Origin: Apostichopus japonicus
Taxonomy: Eukaryota; Echinodermata; Holothuroidea; Aspidochirotida; Stichopodidae
DNA: 64,000 nucleotides
Reading direction: 5' to 3'
Assembly: GCF_037975245.1 (NCBI RefSeq)
Contig: NC_092571.1
Location: 3,487,001-3,551,000 of the forward strand
Shown here: positions 57,101-63,703 of the stretch, in pieces
Layout of the letters: each line of letters starts with the position of its first letter
Numbering within the stretch: position 1 is the first letter of the stretch
Position numbers and translations under genes: made by a program
Notes under the pieces: generated by a model
Databases searched by the model: none
What the model saw: the letters and a program-made list of their open reading frames with translations, nothing else
What the model was told of the DNA's origin: nothing

Positions 57101-59965
57101 TGTTATTATTTGTAAGAAAACTCTACAGTAGCTTACTGATAGTGTGAAGGTCATTGACAGTGGATTAGCAAGAAAGGCTCAAGATATGTTAGTTGGTTTT
57201 GAAATTCATATAAAATTTTAAAAACCAAAGGAAGGTGATATAAGACAGTTACTACCCGGCATTCAAGCTGAGCATTTCCGCACGGCGGAAATTTGTTGTT
57301 ATGGTTACGTCTCCTAATCATATAGACCCCTTCGCTTGTTTGTGTGGGACCATCTCAATATTTGTGCCATTTGTTACTGTACAGTTCTGTAGTATTTTTA
57401 ACAGCATTTTAACAGCATGGAAAAGGTCCAATCCATTGTAACTTCATTACATCTGCTCTTAACGTAGATCAGTCCAATTTTTAAACTATTCAAACTCAAG
57501 GTACACATATACCAGCATTGTTACGAACGCAGGATTCCGCGACTAGGATGCAATGTTTTAGCCAGGGACGCAATATTTTTGTTGAGAAACAAACCTTTTA
57601 AGTACATGCACTCAAAACTACGCCTTTGCAAAACATAACAAAACATGAAATGAAAGAACATCTTTCTTTCTTCTAAGAAATAACATACTGTAACTTCTCT
57701 AAAAAATAATTTATATTCCAATCCTACAGATGATTGTTTGAATATCAAACTTTGAAAAAAAATAAAATCATATCAACTGCAAGTTGTGATACTTCGATAC
57801 AGCGCAAACATTATAACCATTACAGAGATTGTCATGCTAAAAATAGCCAATGATGCTTTCCCCAAAAAATTTGATTGGTTAATAGTCCCTAACCTATTGT
57901 CTAGAAACATTCTTGCACATGCAGTGCTCAATAAACACAAAGTATGTTGTTCAACTGCACATACTTGTAACGTTACTTTTCCCTGTGTAGAGATAGAGAT
58001 GTTTGTACTATCGCCTATCACATGTGGACACTAAAATGTCATGTAACGTTAGGCCTTGTTGTCGACAAGAAGGGCTCATGGTACAAAGTTGCAATTGAAT
58101 TGTTTCATCAAAGCCTGCATACTGTATATGGTTATTTGTATACAGGAAAATCTCCCGCTTTGGAATTTGACAGTCAGTTTTGTCATTGTATATTAGTTAA
58201 AGGTTTCATCATTTGTTTATATATCATGCACAATATAGGCCAATCACTGTATCCTTCCATTGCAAACAAGCCAATGTGTCGTCAGGATTCATTAAATATA
58301 ATGTAAAGTTAAATGTGTATTCCTGCAGAGGTCTTTTAAAGTTCATGTTTTCATGGAGGACTGCAGGAATGCAAGTTTTTTTGTGAACCGATGGAAACAA
58401 TTTTTAAGATGAGTTGCTCTATGGATGCAATTTTTTAAATCCTAGTTACAGTACAATACAACCATACAGGTCTGTTGGGTGAACAATACATTTAAACAAT
58501 AATATGGAGGTAGACAGTAACTCTGTCCATACTGTAGACTTGTTAACTTCATGTATGGTTCCATCCATATGTACAGTAGCCTAGCTGAACTGCACTGATA
58601 GAAACTGTAGTGTGTAGTTGCTCCTTTACAAACACTTTCTCAATATGCAAAATAAACAAAATTTATGCTCCGAAACCTCAACAAGACAGTTAAATTCGGT
58701 TCTTTAATAAGAAGAAACATAATTTGTGCTCCACAACCTCAATAAGACAGTTAAATTTGATAAAGTTCTGTAATAAGAAGAAACATAATGTTTGTATTTT
58801 TATGCAATGTTATGAATTACATCATCCATTTACAACAATCAAACAGTAACAGCCATTTCAATGTTTGTGAATTTTTTTCTTAATTTTAAATCTTAGGAAA
58901 AGTTAGGGAACATGAAAGATCATGCATGTCACCATAGCAACCCTGCCTTGCATACTACAGTAGGCCTATCTACATTTCACTGACAGACAGTGTAAGTTAG
59001 GTCTAGTCTATAAGTTATCATGGTTATTGAACGTTTAATTATAGCCTACGCTGCAACCACTATCGAAATGCAAACTTCATCTAGGCCTAACCCTTCAGTC
59101 TCAAGGAAAACAGTTGAAATTGCTAGTAGCAGGCTGCTAGTCTTATGCAGTGAAGAATGAGAACATGAGTTTTATATTGGTTTATACTTTATAGGGTCTA
59201 GCCTGCTTTAATTAATTAATTCACCAATTTGGTGAAAACATAGCATAGATAGAGTAACAACTTTAATGTTAATGTCATTAGGGCCTAGATTGTTAATTAA
59301 TGCATAACATATTAACAGACTTTGCCAAGCTTGGGAAGTTTTGTCTTAGGCCTAACTAGTCTAACTGGAACTTCCAGTGGCAATGGAATGAACGTAACTT
59401 ACGCCTAAGCTACTGTTTTAATTTTACTAAACTAGACCTGGAGTCTTACTTCCATGTTCAAGGCAGTGCCACTTTTCAACTTCCTGCTCTACAGTAGGTT
59501 TTTACGAAAGAATGAAATAACTTAGTTGAGGGATAGAAACTAAACAAGCAATACCACAGTATTTCACCCTAGGCCTTCTTCAACTACTACTACTATAGTA
59601 TTAATTGTACTAGTACAGTAGTACTAGTAATACCAGAACTTAATAATAGCAATGCATAGGCTTGTACACAAGTTGTATCACAAGGCTAGGCCTAACTTAA
59701 GACAGTATTATTCTACAGTACCTGTACCATTGGCACTAGTGTATCAGTGTGTTGGCAGAGCTTACCTGATCCTAGGCTCAGCCGATGCAGTGCCAATGCG
59801 TTACACTAACTTAGTAATCACACAACAGTGAGCAAACTCAATAAACCAATCCAAAAGTGATGAAGATATTCAAAACGAACAGTTAGATTCAAATGCCATG
59901 GTAAAATATTTCTAATTTGGCGAGTCAAGCAAGGACGGGGTACTAGCGTAAACCTACGGACTGCT
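23947..59965 (-). CDS. MIB2: MIB2-type mind-bomb E3 ubiquitin ligase (20 coding exons, spliced)
   Basis: Coding runs from ATG 53815 to TGA 23947 over 20 exons: 2967 nt, 988 aa plus stop, all junctions GT-AG and in phase. Domains: MIB/HERC2 (about 5-78), ZZ zinc finger (about 84-125), second MIB/HERC2 (about 150-220), mind-bomb SH3-like repeats (about 240-400), ankyrin repeats (about 430-770), then three RING fingers (about 829-863, 884-918, 942-980). The N-terminal stretch [20 protein letters not shown] follows vertebrate MIB2 rather than MIB1. Mind-bomb ligases ubiquitylate Notch ligands such as Delta and Jagged, promoting their endocytosis in the signal-sending cell; the last RING gives the catalytic activity. 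Here the three RINGs resemble MIB1, whereas human MIB2 has two. The gene converges on DCAF17. Start codon: the exon holding it opens with an acceptor 19 nt upstream, and the frame begins directly at the MIB domain. Identity is very secure; role is by orthology. Confidence 0.96.
24370..24690. repeat. Degenerate about 60-bp repeat in MIB2 intron 20
   Basis: Four or so diverged copies sharing CACAGGACGAGATCA, ATAACATACATCTT and TTCATACA. Confidence 0.5.
25135..25350. repeat. Short tandem array in MIB2 intron 20
   Basis: Units of about 16-17 bp, CCCAGTGGGAKAGTCA, in two runs (25140-25196 and 25251-25347). Confidence 0.9.
25430..25525. repeat. Two-copy direct repeat in MIB2 intron 20
   Basis: AAGTTAATAGGTGCACAGAC plus CTATGTCAT occurs twice, about 50 bp apart. 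Confidence 0.8.
25526..26510. other. MIB2 intron 20, part without recognised elements
   Basis: No coding exon or repeat family identified. Confidence 0.6.
26525..27320. repeat. 112-bp tandem array, about 7 units (MIB2 intron 20)
   Basis: Units marked by ACAAAGCCTAATAGATTGTG and GTTGCTAAGGAACAGCCAAT; spacing between units is about 112 bp. Confidence 0.95.
27325..28385. other. MIB2 intron 20, part without recognised elements
   Basis: AT-rich. Nothing classified. Confidence 0.6.
28395..29055. repeat. About 33-bp tandem array, about 20 units (MIB2 intron 20)
   Basis: Unit CAAGGAATAGGACTGCAGGG plus ATTATGTTTCTT. It ends about 240 bp from exon 20. Confidence 0.95.
29299..29364 (-). CDS. MIB2: MIB2 exon 20 (RING 2, second half)
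   Basis: A 66-nt exon. The acceptor TCTAG at 29365-29369 is required: it gives [16 protein letters not shown], which completes RING 2 (CADC then CAVC). The better-looking TTTTCAG 11 nt inside the exon would break the frame. Donor GTAAGC, phase 1. Confidence 0.88.
29925..30045. repeat. A-rich low-complexity tract (MIB2 intron 19)
   Basis: TCAAT/AAATAAATAA-type simple sequence. Confidence 0.85.
30211..30328 (-). CDS. MIB2: MIB2 exon 19 (RING 2, first half)
   Basis: Acceptor GTTGCAG, donor GTAAAT, phase 0 to 1. Encodes [20 protein letters not shown] and ACA, the first metal-binding half of RING 2. Confidence 0.92.
31097..31763 (+). mobile_element. 5'-truncated LINE with target duplication (MIB2 intron 18)
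   Basis: A 25-bp direct repeat (AACAACACCTTTGTCTRGAA plus GAGAA) at 31097-31121 and 31739-31763 brackets 617 bp ending in AAATAAATGATATGG and poly(A). The + strand encodes [20 protein letters not shown] and ENFW, the CX2C...HX4C end of L1/Tx1-type reverse transcriptases, with a frameshift soon after. A clear target-primed insertion, antisense to MIB2. Confidence 0.92.
31897..32063 (-). CDS. MIB2: MIB2 exon 18 (RING 1)
   Basis: Phase 1 to 0. Encodes [20 protein letters not shown] and [15 protein letters not shown], a C3HC4-type RING with the usual CX2C, CXH, CX2C, CX2C order. Confidence 0.93.
32103..32223. repeat. Long hairpin: 54-bp arms, 13-nt loop (MIB2 intron 17)
   Basis: Left arm 32103-32156 and right arm 32170-32223 are complementary with three mismatches. 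Loop TCGGCTGCGCCTC. Probably a fold-back transposon remnant. Confidence 0.93.
32252..32470. mobile_element. Small MITE with TACAACACCT ends (MIB2 intron 17)
   Basis: Begins TACAACACCTTC and ends GGTGTTGTA, with AT-rich inverted continuation. Flanked by TA on both sides (32250-32251, 32471-32472). 219 bp, no coding. Confidence 0.65.
32535..33080. repeat. About 107-bp tandem array, about 5 units (MIB2 intron 17)
   Basis: Units share TTCCTTCCATAGAATAAACA, ATAGTCATTAATAGCC and GGTAGTTAGCTATTGACAAG. It ends about 80 bp from the exon 17 donor. Confidence 0.95.
33160..33230 (-). CDS. MIB2: MIB2 exon 17 (linker before RINGs)
   Basis: A 71-nt exon, acceptor TCTGTAG, donor GTATGT, phase 2 to 1. Encodes a basic and polar linker ([20 protein letters not shown]). 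Supported by phase and splice sites rather than similarity. Confidence 0.85.
33231..34443. other. MIB2 intron 16
   Basis: No element or coding exon recognised. Confidence 0.6.
34444..34613 (-). CDS. MIB2: MIB2 exon 16 (last ankyrin repeat)
   Basis: Phase 0 to 2, donor GTTAGT. Encodes [20 protein letters not shown] and KSALDLVKE, matching human AAVACFLALEGADVSYTNHR. Confidence 0.93.
34825..35828. repeat. 17-bp tandem array, about 55-60 units (MIB2 intron 15)
   Basis: Unit TCAGAATGAGTGTTTGA, alternating with a GAGTGCTGGA form. It ends about 25 bp from the exon 15 donor. Confidence 0.96.
35853..36062 (-). CDS. MIB2: MIB2 exon 15 (ankyrin repeats)
   Basis: 70 codons, phase 0. Encodes [20 protein letters not shown] and [14 protein letters not shown], matching human CDVNVRNRKLQSPLHLAVQQ. 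A 17-bp tandem array begins about 25 bp after its donor. Confidence 0.95.
36063..36440. other. MIB2 intron 14, exon 15 side
   Basis: Nothing recognised. Confidence 0.6.
36450..36700. repeat. About 30-bp tandem array, 8 units (MIB2 intron 14)
   Basis: Unit ACTGATCTAGATCTGTGTGA followed by AGAACACAAT. Each unit contains the palindrome AGATCTAGATCT in near form. Confidence 0.95.
36891..37017 (-). CDS. MIB2: MIB2 exon 14 (ankyrin repeat)
   Basis: Phase 2 to 0. Encodes [20 protein letters not shown] and [10 protein letters not shown], matching human QLVDAKKEDGFTALHLAALN. Confidence 0.95.
37185..37339 (-). CDS. MIB2: MIB2 exon 13 (ankyrin repeats)
   Basis: Acceptor CTTACAG, donor GTAATC, phase 0 to 2. 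Encodes [20 protein letters not shown] and [13 protein letters not shown], matching human GFTLLHHASLKGH. Confidence 0.95.
37530..37960. repeat. About 88-bp tandem array, about 5 units (MIB2 intron 12)
   Basis: Units share GATTCCACAGATGACAGCTA and TTTATAGCTAATATGTTCCC. Confidence 0.93.
38309..38465 (-). CDS. MIB2: MIB2 exon 12 (ankyrin repeats)
   Basis: Acceptor TTCTCAG, donor GTAAGG, phase 2 to 0. Encodes [20 protein letters not shown] and [20 protein letters not shown]. Confidence 0.95.
38515..38695. repeat. About 54-bp tandem array, 3-4 units (MIB2 intron 11)
   Basis: Unit ACAGGTGAACATAGCTGACA followed by TAACCTGCCACTCATCAACT. It starts about 50 bp from the exon 12 acceptor. Confidence 0.9.
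38945..39093 (-). CDS. MIB2: MIB2 exon 11 (ankyrin repeats)
   Basis: Phase 0 to 2. Encodes [20 protein letters not shown] and [11 protein letters not shown], classic ankyrin consensus; human has GRTALQVAAYLGQVELIRLL. Confidence 0.96.
39632..39765 (-). CDS. MIB2: MIB2 exon 10 (start of ankyrin region)
   Basis: Acceptor TCCACAG, donor GTGAGT, phase 1 to 0. Encodes [20 protein letters not shown] and RPGW, a first ankyrin-like helix pair. Confidence 0.9.
39766..40580. other. MIB2 intron 9, upstream of exon 10
   Basis: Two or three diverged copies of a segment with GGTTTGTTGGTTGG and AGGGATRTCCT (about 40075-40550). No coding exon. Confidence 0.5.
40584..41820 (-). repeat. 42-bp tandem array of about 29 units carrying copied splice donors (MIB2 intron 9)
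   Basis: Read on the minus strand each unit is CATCAG|GTAGGT followed by TTGATATACTGTATGAAAGT and CACATGACCT. The array starts at the authentic exon 9 donor. GTAGGT appears conserved in all units, while the CATCAG side varies to CATCGG or TATCAG. Units near 40584-40830 are extended to 45-48 bp. Forty-two is divisible by three, so successive donors keep phase 1. Long open frames on both strands are artefacts. Confidence 0.97.
41821..42004 (-). CDS. MIB2: MIB2 exon 9, whose donor is tandemly amplified downstream
   Basis: Acceptor ATATAG, phase 0 in, phase 1 out at CATCAG|GTAGGT. Encodes [20 protein letters not shown] and a linker rich in Gln/Ser ([12 protein letters not shown]). The 42-bp array at 40584-41820 starts at this donor and carries about 29 further copies of it. 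Use of the next donor (exon end 41779) would add 14 codons in frame; later donors would run into TAG. Confidence 0.93.
42427..42531 (-). CDS. MIB2: MIB2 exon 8 (mind-bomb repeat)
   Basis: 35 codons, phase 0. Encodes [20 protein letters not shown] and GEWHEDM, matching human GDVVRVIGDLDTVKRLQAGH. It shows the family's GHGEW signature. Confidence 0.94.
42532..43136. other. MIB2 intron 7
   Basis: No element or exon recognised apart from a G-run near 42931-42939. Confidence 0.55.
43137..43244 (-). CDS. MIB2: MIB2 exon 7 (mind-bomb repeat)
   Basis: 36 codons, phase 0. Encodes [20 protein letters not shown] and [10 protein letters not shown]; human has [10 protein letters not shown] identically. 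Confidence 0.95.
43245..44436. other. MIB2 intron 6
   Basis: No classified element. A short palindrome CCGCGAATTCGCGG lies near 44056. Confidence 0.55.
44437..44582 (-). CDS. MIB2: MIB2 exon 6 (mind-bomb repeat)
   Basis: Acceptor CTATTAG, donor GTATGT, phase 1 to 0. It encodes [20 protein letters not shown] and HGGWNAKM, matching human HGDKVKCLLDTDVLREMQEG. Confidence 0.94.
44583..45315. other. MIB2 intron 5
   Basis: Nothing recognised. Confidence 0.6.
45316..45510 (-). CDS. MIB2: MIB2 exon 5 (rest of second MIB/HERC2)
   Basis: Acceptor CTGTAG, donor GTGAGT, phase 1 to 1. It encodes [20 protein letters not shown] and [13 protein letters not shown], followed by [10 protein letters not shown] as in human YYKDHLPRLG. 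Confidence 0.96.
45860..46180 (+). mobile_element. tRNA-derived SINE (MIB2 intron 4)
   Basis: The 5' part looks like a tRNA: box A-like TGGCCAATTGGCTAATGCG and a perfect box B GGTTCGATTCC at 45914-45924, with an anticodon-stem-like GGACTCGTGATCCGA between. A body of about 200 bp follows, ending TAAAGCGCTTTGAGACC...TAAAGCGCTATATAAA, a typical LINE-mobilised SINE tail. It is antisense to MIB2. Confidence 0.88.
46181..47998. other. Rest of MIB2 intron 4
   Basis: G-run at about 47287-47300. No gene or classified element. Open frames are short and lack homology I can recognise. Confidence 0.6.
47999..48105 (-). CDS. MIB2: MIB2 exon 4 (start of second MIB/HERC2)
   Basis: Acceptor TTACACAG, donor GTAGGT, phase 2 to 1. 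It encodes [20 protein letters not shown] and WGNQD, matching human IFQGAKVVRGPDWEWGSQD. Confidence 0.93.
49021..49105. repeat. Hairpin: about 40-bp arms, 3-nt loop (MIB2 intron 3)
   Basis: Left arm 49021-49062 and right arm 49066-49105 are complementary except for a 2-nt insertion and one mismatch. Tight loop ATA. Confidence 0.92.
49535..49706 (-). CDS. MIB2: MIB2 exon 3 (ZZ zinc finger)
   Basis: Acceptor CCCCAG, donor GTGAGT, phase 1 to 2. It encodes [20 protein letters not shown] and DFDLCASCY, with the CX2C...CX2C...CX2C spacing and the DFDLC core of ZZ domains, and then HDLSHHF. Confidence 0.95.
49707..53340. other. MIB2 intron 2, main part
   Basis: 3.6 kb, AT-rich, with scattered TACAGTA words. 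No gene or classified transposon recognised. Confidence 0.6.
53345..53575. repeat. GTACAGTA-type low-complexity array beside the exon 2 donor
   Basis: Short units GTACAGTACAGTAATGTACA in many variants, ending 9 bp from the exon 2 boundary. It is strongly self-complementary (GTAC, TGTACA). Confidence 0.93.
53584..53834 (-). CDS. MIB2: MIB2 exon 2 (start codon, first MIB/HERC2 domain)
   Basis: Acceptor TGTGTAG, 19 nt of 5' UTR, ATG at 53815, donor GTGAGT after 53584 (phase 1). It encodes [19 protein letters not shown] and [18 protein letters not shown], a full MIB/HERC2 domain (substrate binding in mind-bomb proteins). Confidence 0.95.
53925..54000. repeat. GTTGAACATT short tandem repeat
   Basis: Seven or so copies of an 11-bp unit ATTGTTGAACA. 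Confidence 0.8.
54600..54925 (+). mobile_element. Decayed non-LTR retrotransposon 3' end (MIB2 intron 1)
   Basis: The + strand encodes [17 protein letters not shown], a mutated form of the CR1/L2-type DRSFSVAAPKLWN motif, with stops. It is followed by GAGCATCTTTTTGACAGATA and CCGGG, and an ATT-rich tail. Confidence 0.72.
55215..55405. repeat. 18-bp tandem array, about 10 units (MIB2 intron 1)
   Basis: Unit CTCACTAAGGTGGATCCA with few changes. Open in two + frames by chance. Confidence 0.95.
55501..56702. mobile_element. 1.2-kb nonautonomous hAT-like element (MIB2 intron 1)
   Basis: Inverted ends TAGTGTTTACACGGGT and ACCCGTGCAAACACTA, with a perfect 8-bp duplication GTTATTAC at 55493-55500 and 56703-56710. 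Subterminal regions are packed with GGGTACCCGG palindromes. Inside (56100-56600) a unit of about 125 bp around ACCACACTAAGTCAATGG is repeated about four times. No transposase frame seen. Confidence 0.93.
56711..59765. other. MIB2 intron 1, remainder
   Basis: AT-rich. A two-copy repeat of about 65 bp lies at 58665-58790 (GACAGTTAAATT, AATAAGAAGAAACATAAT). No other element or coding region identified. Confidence 0.55.
59766..59965 (-). other. MIB2: Probable MIB2 non-coding exon 1 (5' end approximate)
   Basis: A strong donor (CAG|GTAAGC; exon ends at 59766) lies upstream of the start-codon exon, which itself begins with an acceptor, so a 5'-UTR exon is required. A TATATAGG box at 59993-60000 (minus strand) would place the start near 59965. 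The 5' limit is a guess. Confidence 0.5.
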
Positions 59966-59992
59966 GAGTCCCGTCGGTGTCATGATACGTTA

Positions 59993-60000
59993 CCTATATA
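59993..60000 (-). promoter_or_regulatory. Candidate TATA box of MIB2
   Basis: TATATAGG on the minus strand, about 30 bp before the inferred transcription start. The DNA here is AT-rich, so chance is possible. Confidence 0.3.
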
Positions 60001-60446
60001 ATATTAAAAATAACAAACGAGGTGTTGATGTGTTCCCATATTGTTATGAATCTTGTCGGCTGTATATGAAAAATCTGCTAGCTATGTCGGTAGCTTATGA
60101 GGTAAATGGATGCAAACGTCCAAGCCTGTTACGGGGAATGCAAAGGACCATGGCATAATGTGCTATTCAATGCCAATTTCATGATTTCATTATTAGTTTG
60201 AGCAAAGAGTGATAATGATTCAAGAAACTCGCATATCTTCAACCAAGCATTTGAACTTGAACAACTTGAACAACAGAAACTGAATGACTGCAAGTGTGAA
60301 AACTGTGTGATACTAGGTGCACTTTGGTTATTTTTTTAGTTTTTCGTACAACTTGCGCCCACTGAATTCCAGTACGTGTTCTGGTCCAGTACTTTTGCAG
60401 TGTACTTGAGGTCCCGAGTACTAAGTACCAATGTCAGAGTACTGCG

Positions 60447-60447
<1 letters not shown>

Positions 60448-60497
<50 letters not shown>

Positions 60498-60650
60498 ATT
60501 ATTACTATTACTATTGTTATTACTATTAATATTATTATTAATATTATTATTATTGTTATCATTATTATTATTATTACTAATATTATTAGTACTATTTTTA
60601 TTATTATTATTATTATTGTTGTTATTATTATTATAACAAAGATTATATAC
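60448..60650. repeat. (ATT)n microsatellite upstream of MIB2
   Basis: About 200 bp of ATT repeats with interruptions. It may be related to the retrotransposon remains that follow. Confidence 0.95.
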
Positions 60651-60663
60651 TTCTTTAAACAAT

Positions 60664-62530
60664 TATTGCCCAATCACCCTTATTTTAAACACCGACTATA
60701 TATAAGATCGGTGCAAAAACGATTGCCTCTAGATTGAAAGTGGTTACTCAAAAACTTATTGGGCTACAGCAAACTGGTTTCCTCCAAAATAGATTTATAG
60801 GAGAAAATATCAGATTCGTTTTAGACCTTTTAGATTACACTTCTCACTATAATATATCGGTGTTTTATTTCTAGTCGATTTTGAATAGTGTTTGATAAAC
60901 TGGAATGGAACTTTATTTGACAGTACACTCTCCTACTTCCAATTTAACGGTAGTTTTAAAAAGCGGGTTAAAGTCTTCTATATAGTACTGCTTGTATTTG
61001 CAATAACGGGCATAGAATATTCAAGAGGTTTCTTCCCGGTTCAAAGTCAGGCAAGGCTGCCCCATAAGTCCGTACTTGTTTATTCTAGTTTCGGAGATAT
61101 TTGCTTTAAGGATACAGAATAATACTATCATTAAAGGTATCACTATATATTTACAACAGGGACTTATGTTATATGCCGATGATACTACGTTTTTCCCTCG
61201 ATAGTAGCAGAGAATATATTGACGAGACTCTGCGTATCCTCAATACACTGAATCTTGCGTCCGGTCTATCAATTACTTTTTTTTAAAGTCAAACTTATTT
61301 CCGTTAGGCCCGTTCATTACTCGTGCTCCAAATTTTGTAAACACCCTCAATTTAATGTCACACAGGGTCCAGTTAACTTTTTAGGTATTTCTTTTTACGA
61401 GTAATGGAAATGACTTCATTGTTTTGCTTGAACTATACGTGCCTAAGCTCTCCAGACTTAAAAGTTGCCTTAATTTATGCCGGTCGTCAAGGGATCTGAC
61501 CCTTTTATATGACGTAATGTAATTGTCAAGACTTTTGCTCTGTCCTAACTAGTATTTCTCTTTCTAGTTTAGCCAAATCCTCTTAGAGAGTTCATTAAGG
61601 ATCTAGAAAAAGTCTTCTTTGACTTTAGTGGTTTGGTATTCCCGACAAAATAAAACGTTCGGTTATTATTTATCCAATTATAGCGACGGAGGGCTAAAGG
61701 TTACCCACGTCCCTAGCAAACAGTTTAAACTGTATAGGACATGGATTAGAAGATATTGCAATGATAAAAATGGCCCTTGGAAGATTTGTTTCGATATTCA
61801 CTTGAAATCTTACTGCAAAAAATTGATTTCTCAGAGTAACTATTCTAAGAACGATGTAATCAATATTAAAAAAATCATTTGTGAGGCAAATTGTTTGTGC
61901 CTGGGTGCTACATTTCCTTTTGCCCTCCGAAGTAATTTTTGGAAACCAAATGACTTGGAACAACTCATTCATTCGCATTAACAACAGTACTATAATGAAT
62001 GATCATTTGTTTGATAAAAATATAAAGTTCGTAAGTGATCTTTTTGACAACGAGGGTAGGCCTATATAAGCCTCTAACGTACGATCGTTTTAAAGCTCAA
62101 TTCCATATAGATTCTTTGCCATTTACTATTTACTTTGGCATAATCAGTTGTATCCCGAAGAAGTTTAGAAGGTCAGGTTGCCAAAGAAACGACTCTTCCA
62201 ATGTTAATATTGATTGGTATAACAATCTAATGCAGGCCACCTCTATTTCTCAATTAATGTACAATTACCACTTACGTAATATATTTGATTTCCCAACTGC
62301 CTTTCCATTTTAAGTTCTTACATAGAATCACGGCAACCAATAAACTCCTTACTTTTATGGGTAAAGTAGATCCTAATTTGTGCGCCTTTCATAACGTCGA
62401 AGTTGAGGGTCTAGAACATCTTTTTTTTTTTTTGGGAGTGTCGCGTCACTGCTTCTTTCATTATGTAGATGTAGATATGGTTTCCTAAAGAAACAGTTCT
62501 TCTTTTCAAAACAGGGCATTTTCATTGGCT
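60664..62530 (+). pseudogene. Degenerate L1/Tx1-type reverse transcriptase remains
   Basis: The + strand carries, in shifting frames, GENIRFVLDLLDYT (about 60800), RQGCPISPYLFILVSEI (from 61049), the catalytic YADD box (61172-61183) and a C-terminal stretch DPNLCAFHNVEVEGLEHLF near 62370. Order and spacing suit a non-LTR retrotransposon reverse transcriptase from its middle to its C terminus. Several frameshifts and stops show it is dead. No poly(A) end or target duplication was found. Confidence 0.85.
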
Positions 62531-62534
62531 GGAG

Positions 62535-62680
62535 TCAGGGACGTAGCTAAGGCCTGATGATTGGGGGGTGTAGTGGCTGAAATTCCAACTGGATGGGTTT
62601 TGGAGTCAAAAAATTCCGACTGCTGCCTTGTACCCCCCCCCCCCCCCCGCACTCATCGTCAACGATACGGTCAGTGTCAG
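62535..62680. mobile_element. Fragment of a hAT-like element end
   Basis: CAGGGACGTAGCTAAGGCC resembles the ends of the CAGG...CGTAGC family. No matching second end or duplication found. Confidence 0.45.
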
Positions 62681-62841
62681 TTAGACACCCCATCTTTCGA
62701 GACTGCACTTTTGTTCCGAACTTTTTGCAATACATTTGTACCTTATGGGGCAAAGTTTTTGCTTATGTTGATGGCACTTTTAAACTTCCGTAGATTAGCA
62801 TTGCGTGTTTTAATTGTATACCATAGAGACAATGTATATCC

Positions 62842-63695
62842 CACCGTCGTAGCCAGGAATTTGAAAGGGGAAGCACTTTTTGCGATTGATATGGGGGAGG
62901 GGTCTAAGGGGAGGGGGTGTCCCCCTCCCCTTTGGGATTTTTTGAACAATTGAAGGTCCTTAGATGCGATCTGGTGCAATTTGTTGCCAGTTTCATCATT
63001 ATCATATGATATCATACTATCAGCAGATTTTGTTTCCTGTTTCAATTCTTTTACATGTTCTTTTACATACTATATCAGAAAGACAAACATAGTGCTCTTT
63101 TACAATTTTTCCAGAAGGATGATTCTTGTTTATTGTCCAATGTCTGGACTTAAATATATTTGACGAACTTAATTGATGGACAATATAAACTTTCATATTT
63201 TGTAAGACAGCCAGATTTGCAGTGGCCTAAATAAATATCGTTATCTCCGTGTATTAACAGTATAATAATTATTTATAGGAAGTGCGTATCACGTACGATT
63301 GCTAGCTTAGCTTCATAACATGCTGTTCGTGCAACAACTTAGGACGAATCATAGAACGGATGAGAACGAACTTGTCGTCGTCGTTGTGCATACGGTTCGT
63401 GACATTCCATCGAGTGAGGTTAGGTAGGCAATATGAATTTTATTACGCAGTGGCCAACTGCAGGTTTGAAATAGGCTATAGGCTAAATTTATCTAATTGC
63501 ATCTGCCAAACTAAGTAAGTAGTTGAATCAGTAGGCATGCATGTTATTACGATTATAACCGAGTTAACGGAGCTGACGAGTATTCAAGATCAAAAGAGCA
63601 CTGACAAAATACTATGCTAAAAAAACAACAGTTTTTAAACATTTTTTTTTCGACACTCAAAGGGGGGAGCAGTCGCTCCCCTGGCTACGTCCCTG
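62842..63695. mobile_element. 854-bp nonautonomous hAT-like element
   Basis: Left end CACCGTCGTAGCCAGG (two changes from CAGGGACGTAGCCAGG) and right end CCTGGCTACGTCCCTG. A perfect 8-bp duplication GTATATCC at 62834-62841 and 63696-63703. Shares GGGGAGGGGTCTAAGGGG with the element in DCAF17 intron 11. Confidence 0.85.
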
Positions 63696-63703
63696 GTATA
63701 TCC

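Noticed and set aside
60336-60673. Asn-rich and Ile-rich minus-strand frames
   Set aside because: Translations of the (ATT)n microsatellite.
62535-63695. One single 1.16-kb element from CAGGGACGTAGC to GCTACGTCCCTG
   Set aside because: The flanks do not match; the exact duplication GTATATCC shows that the element really starts at 62842.
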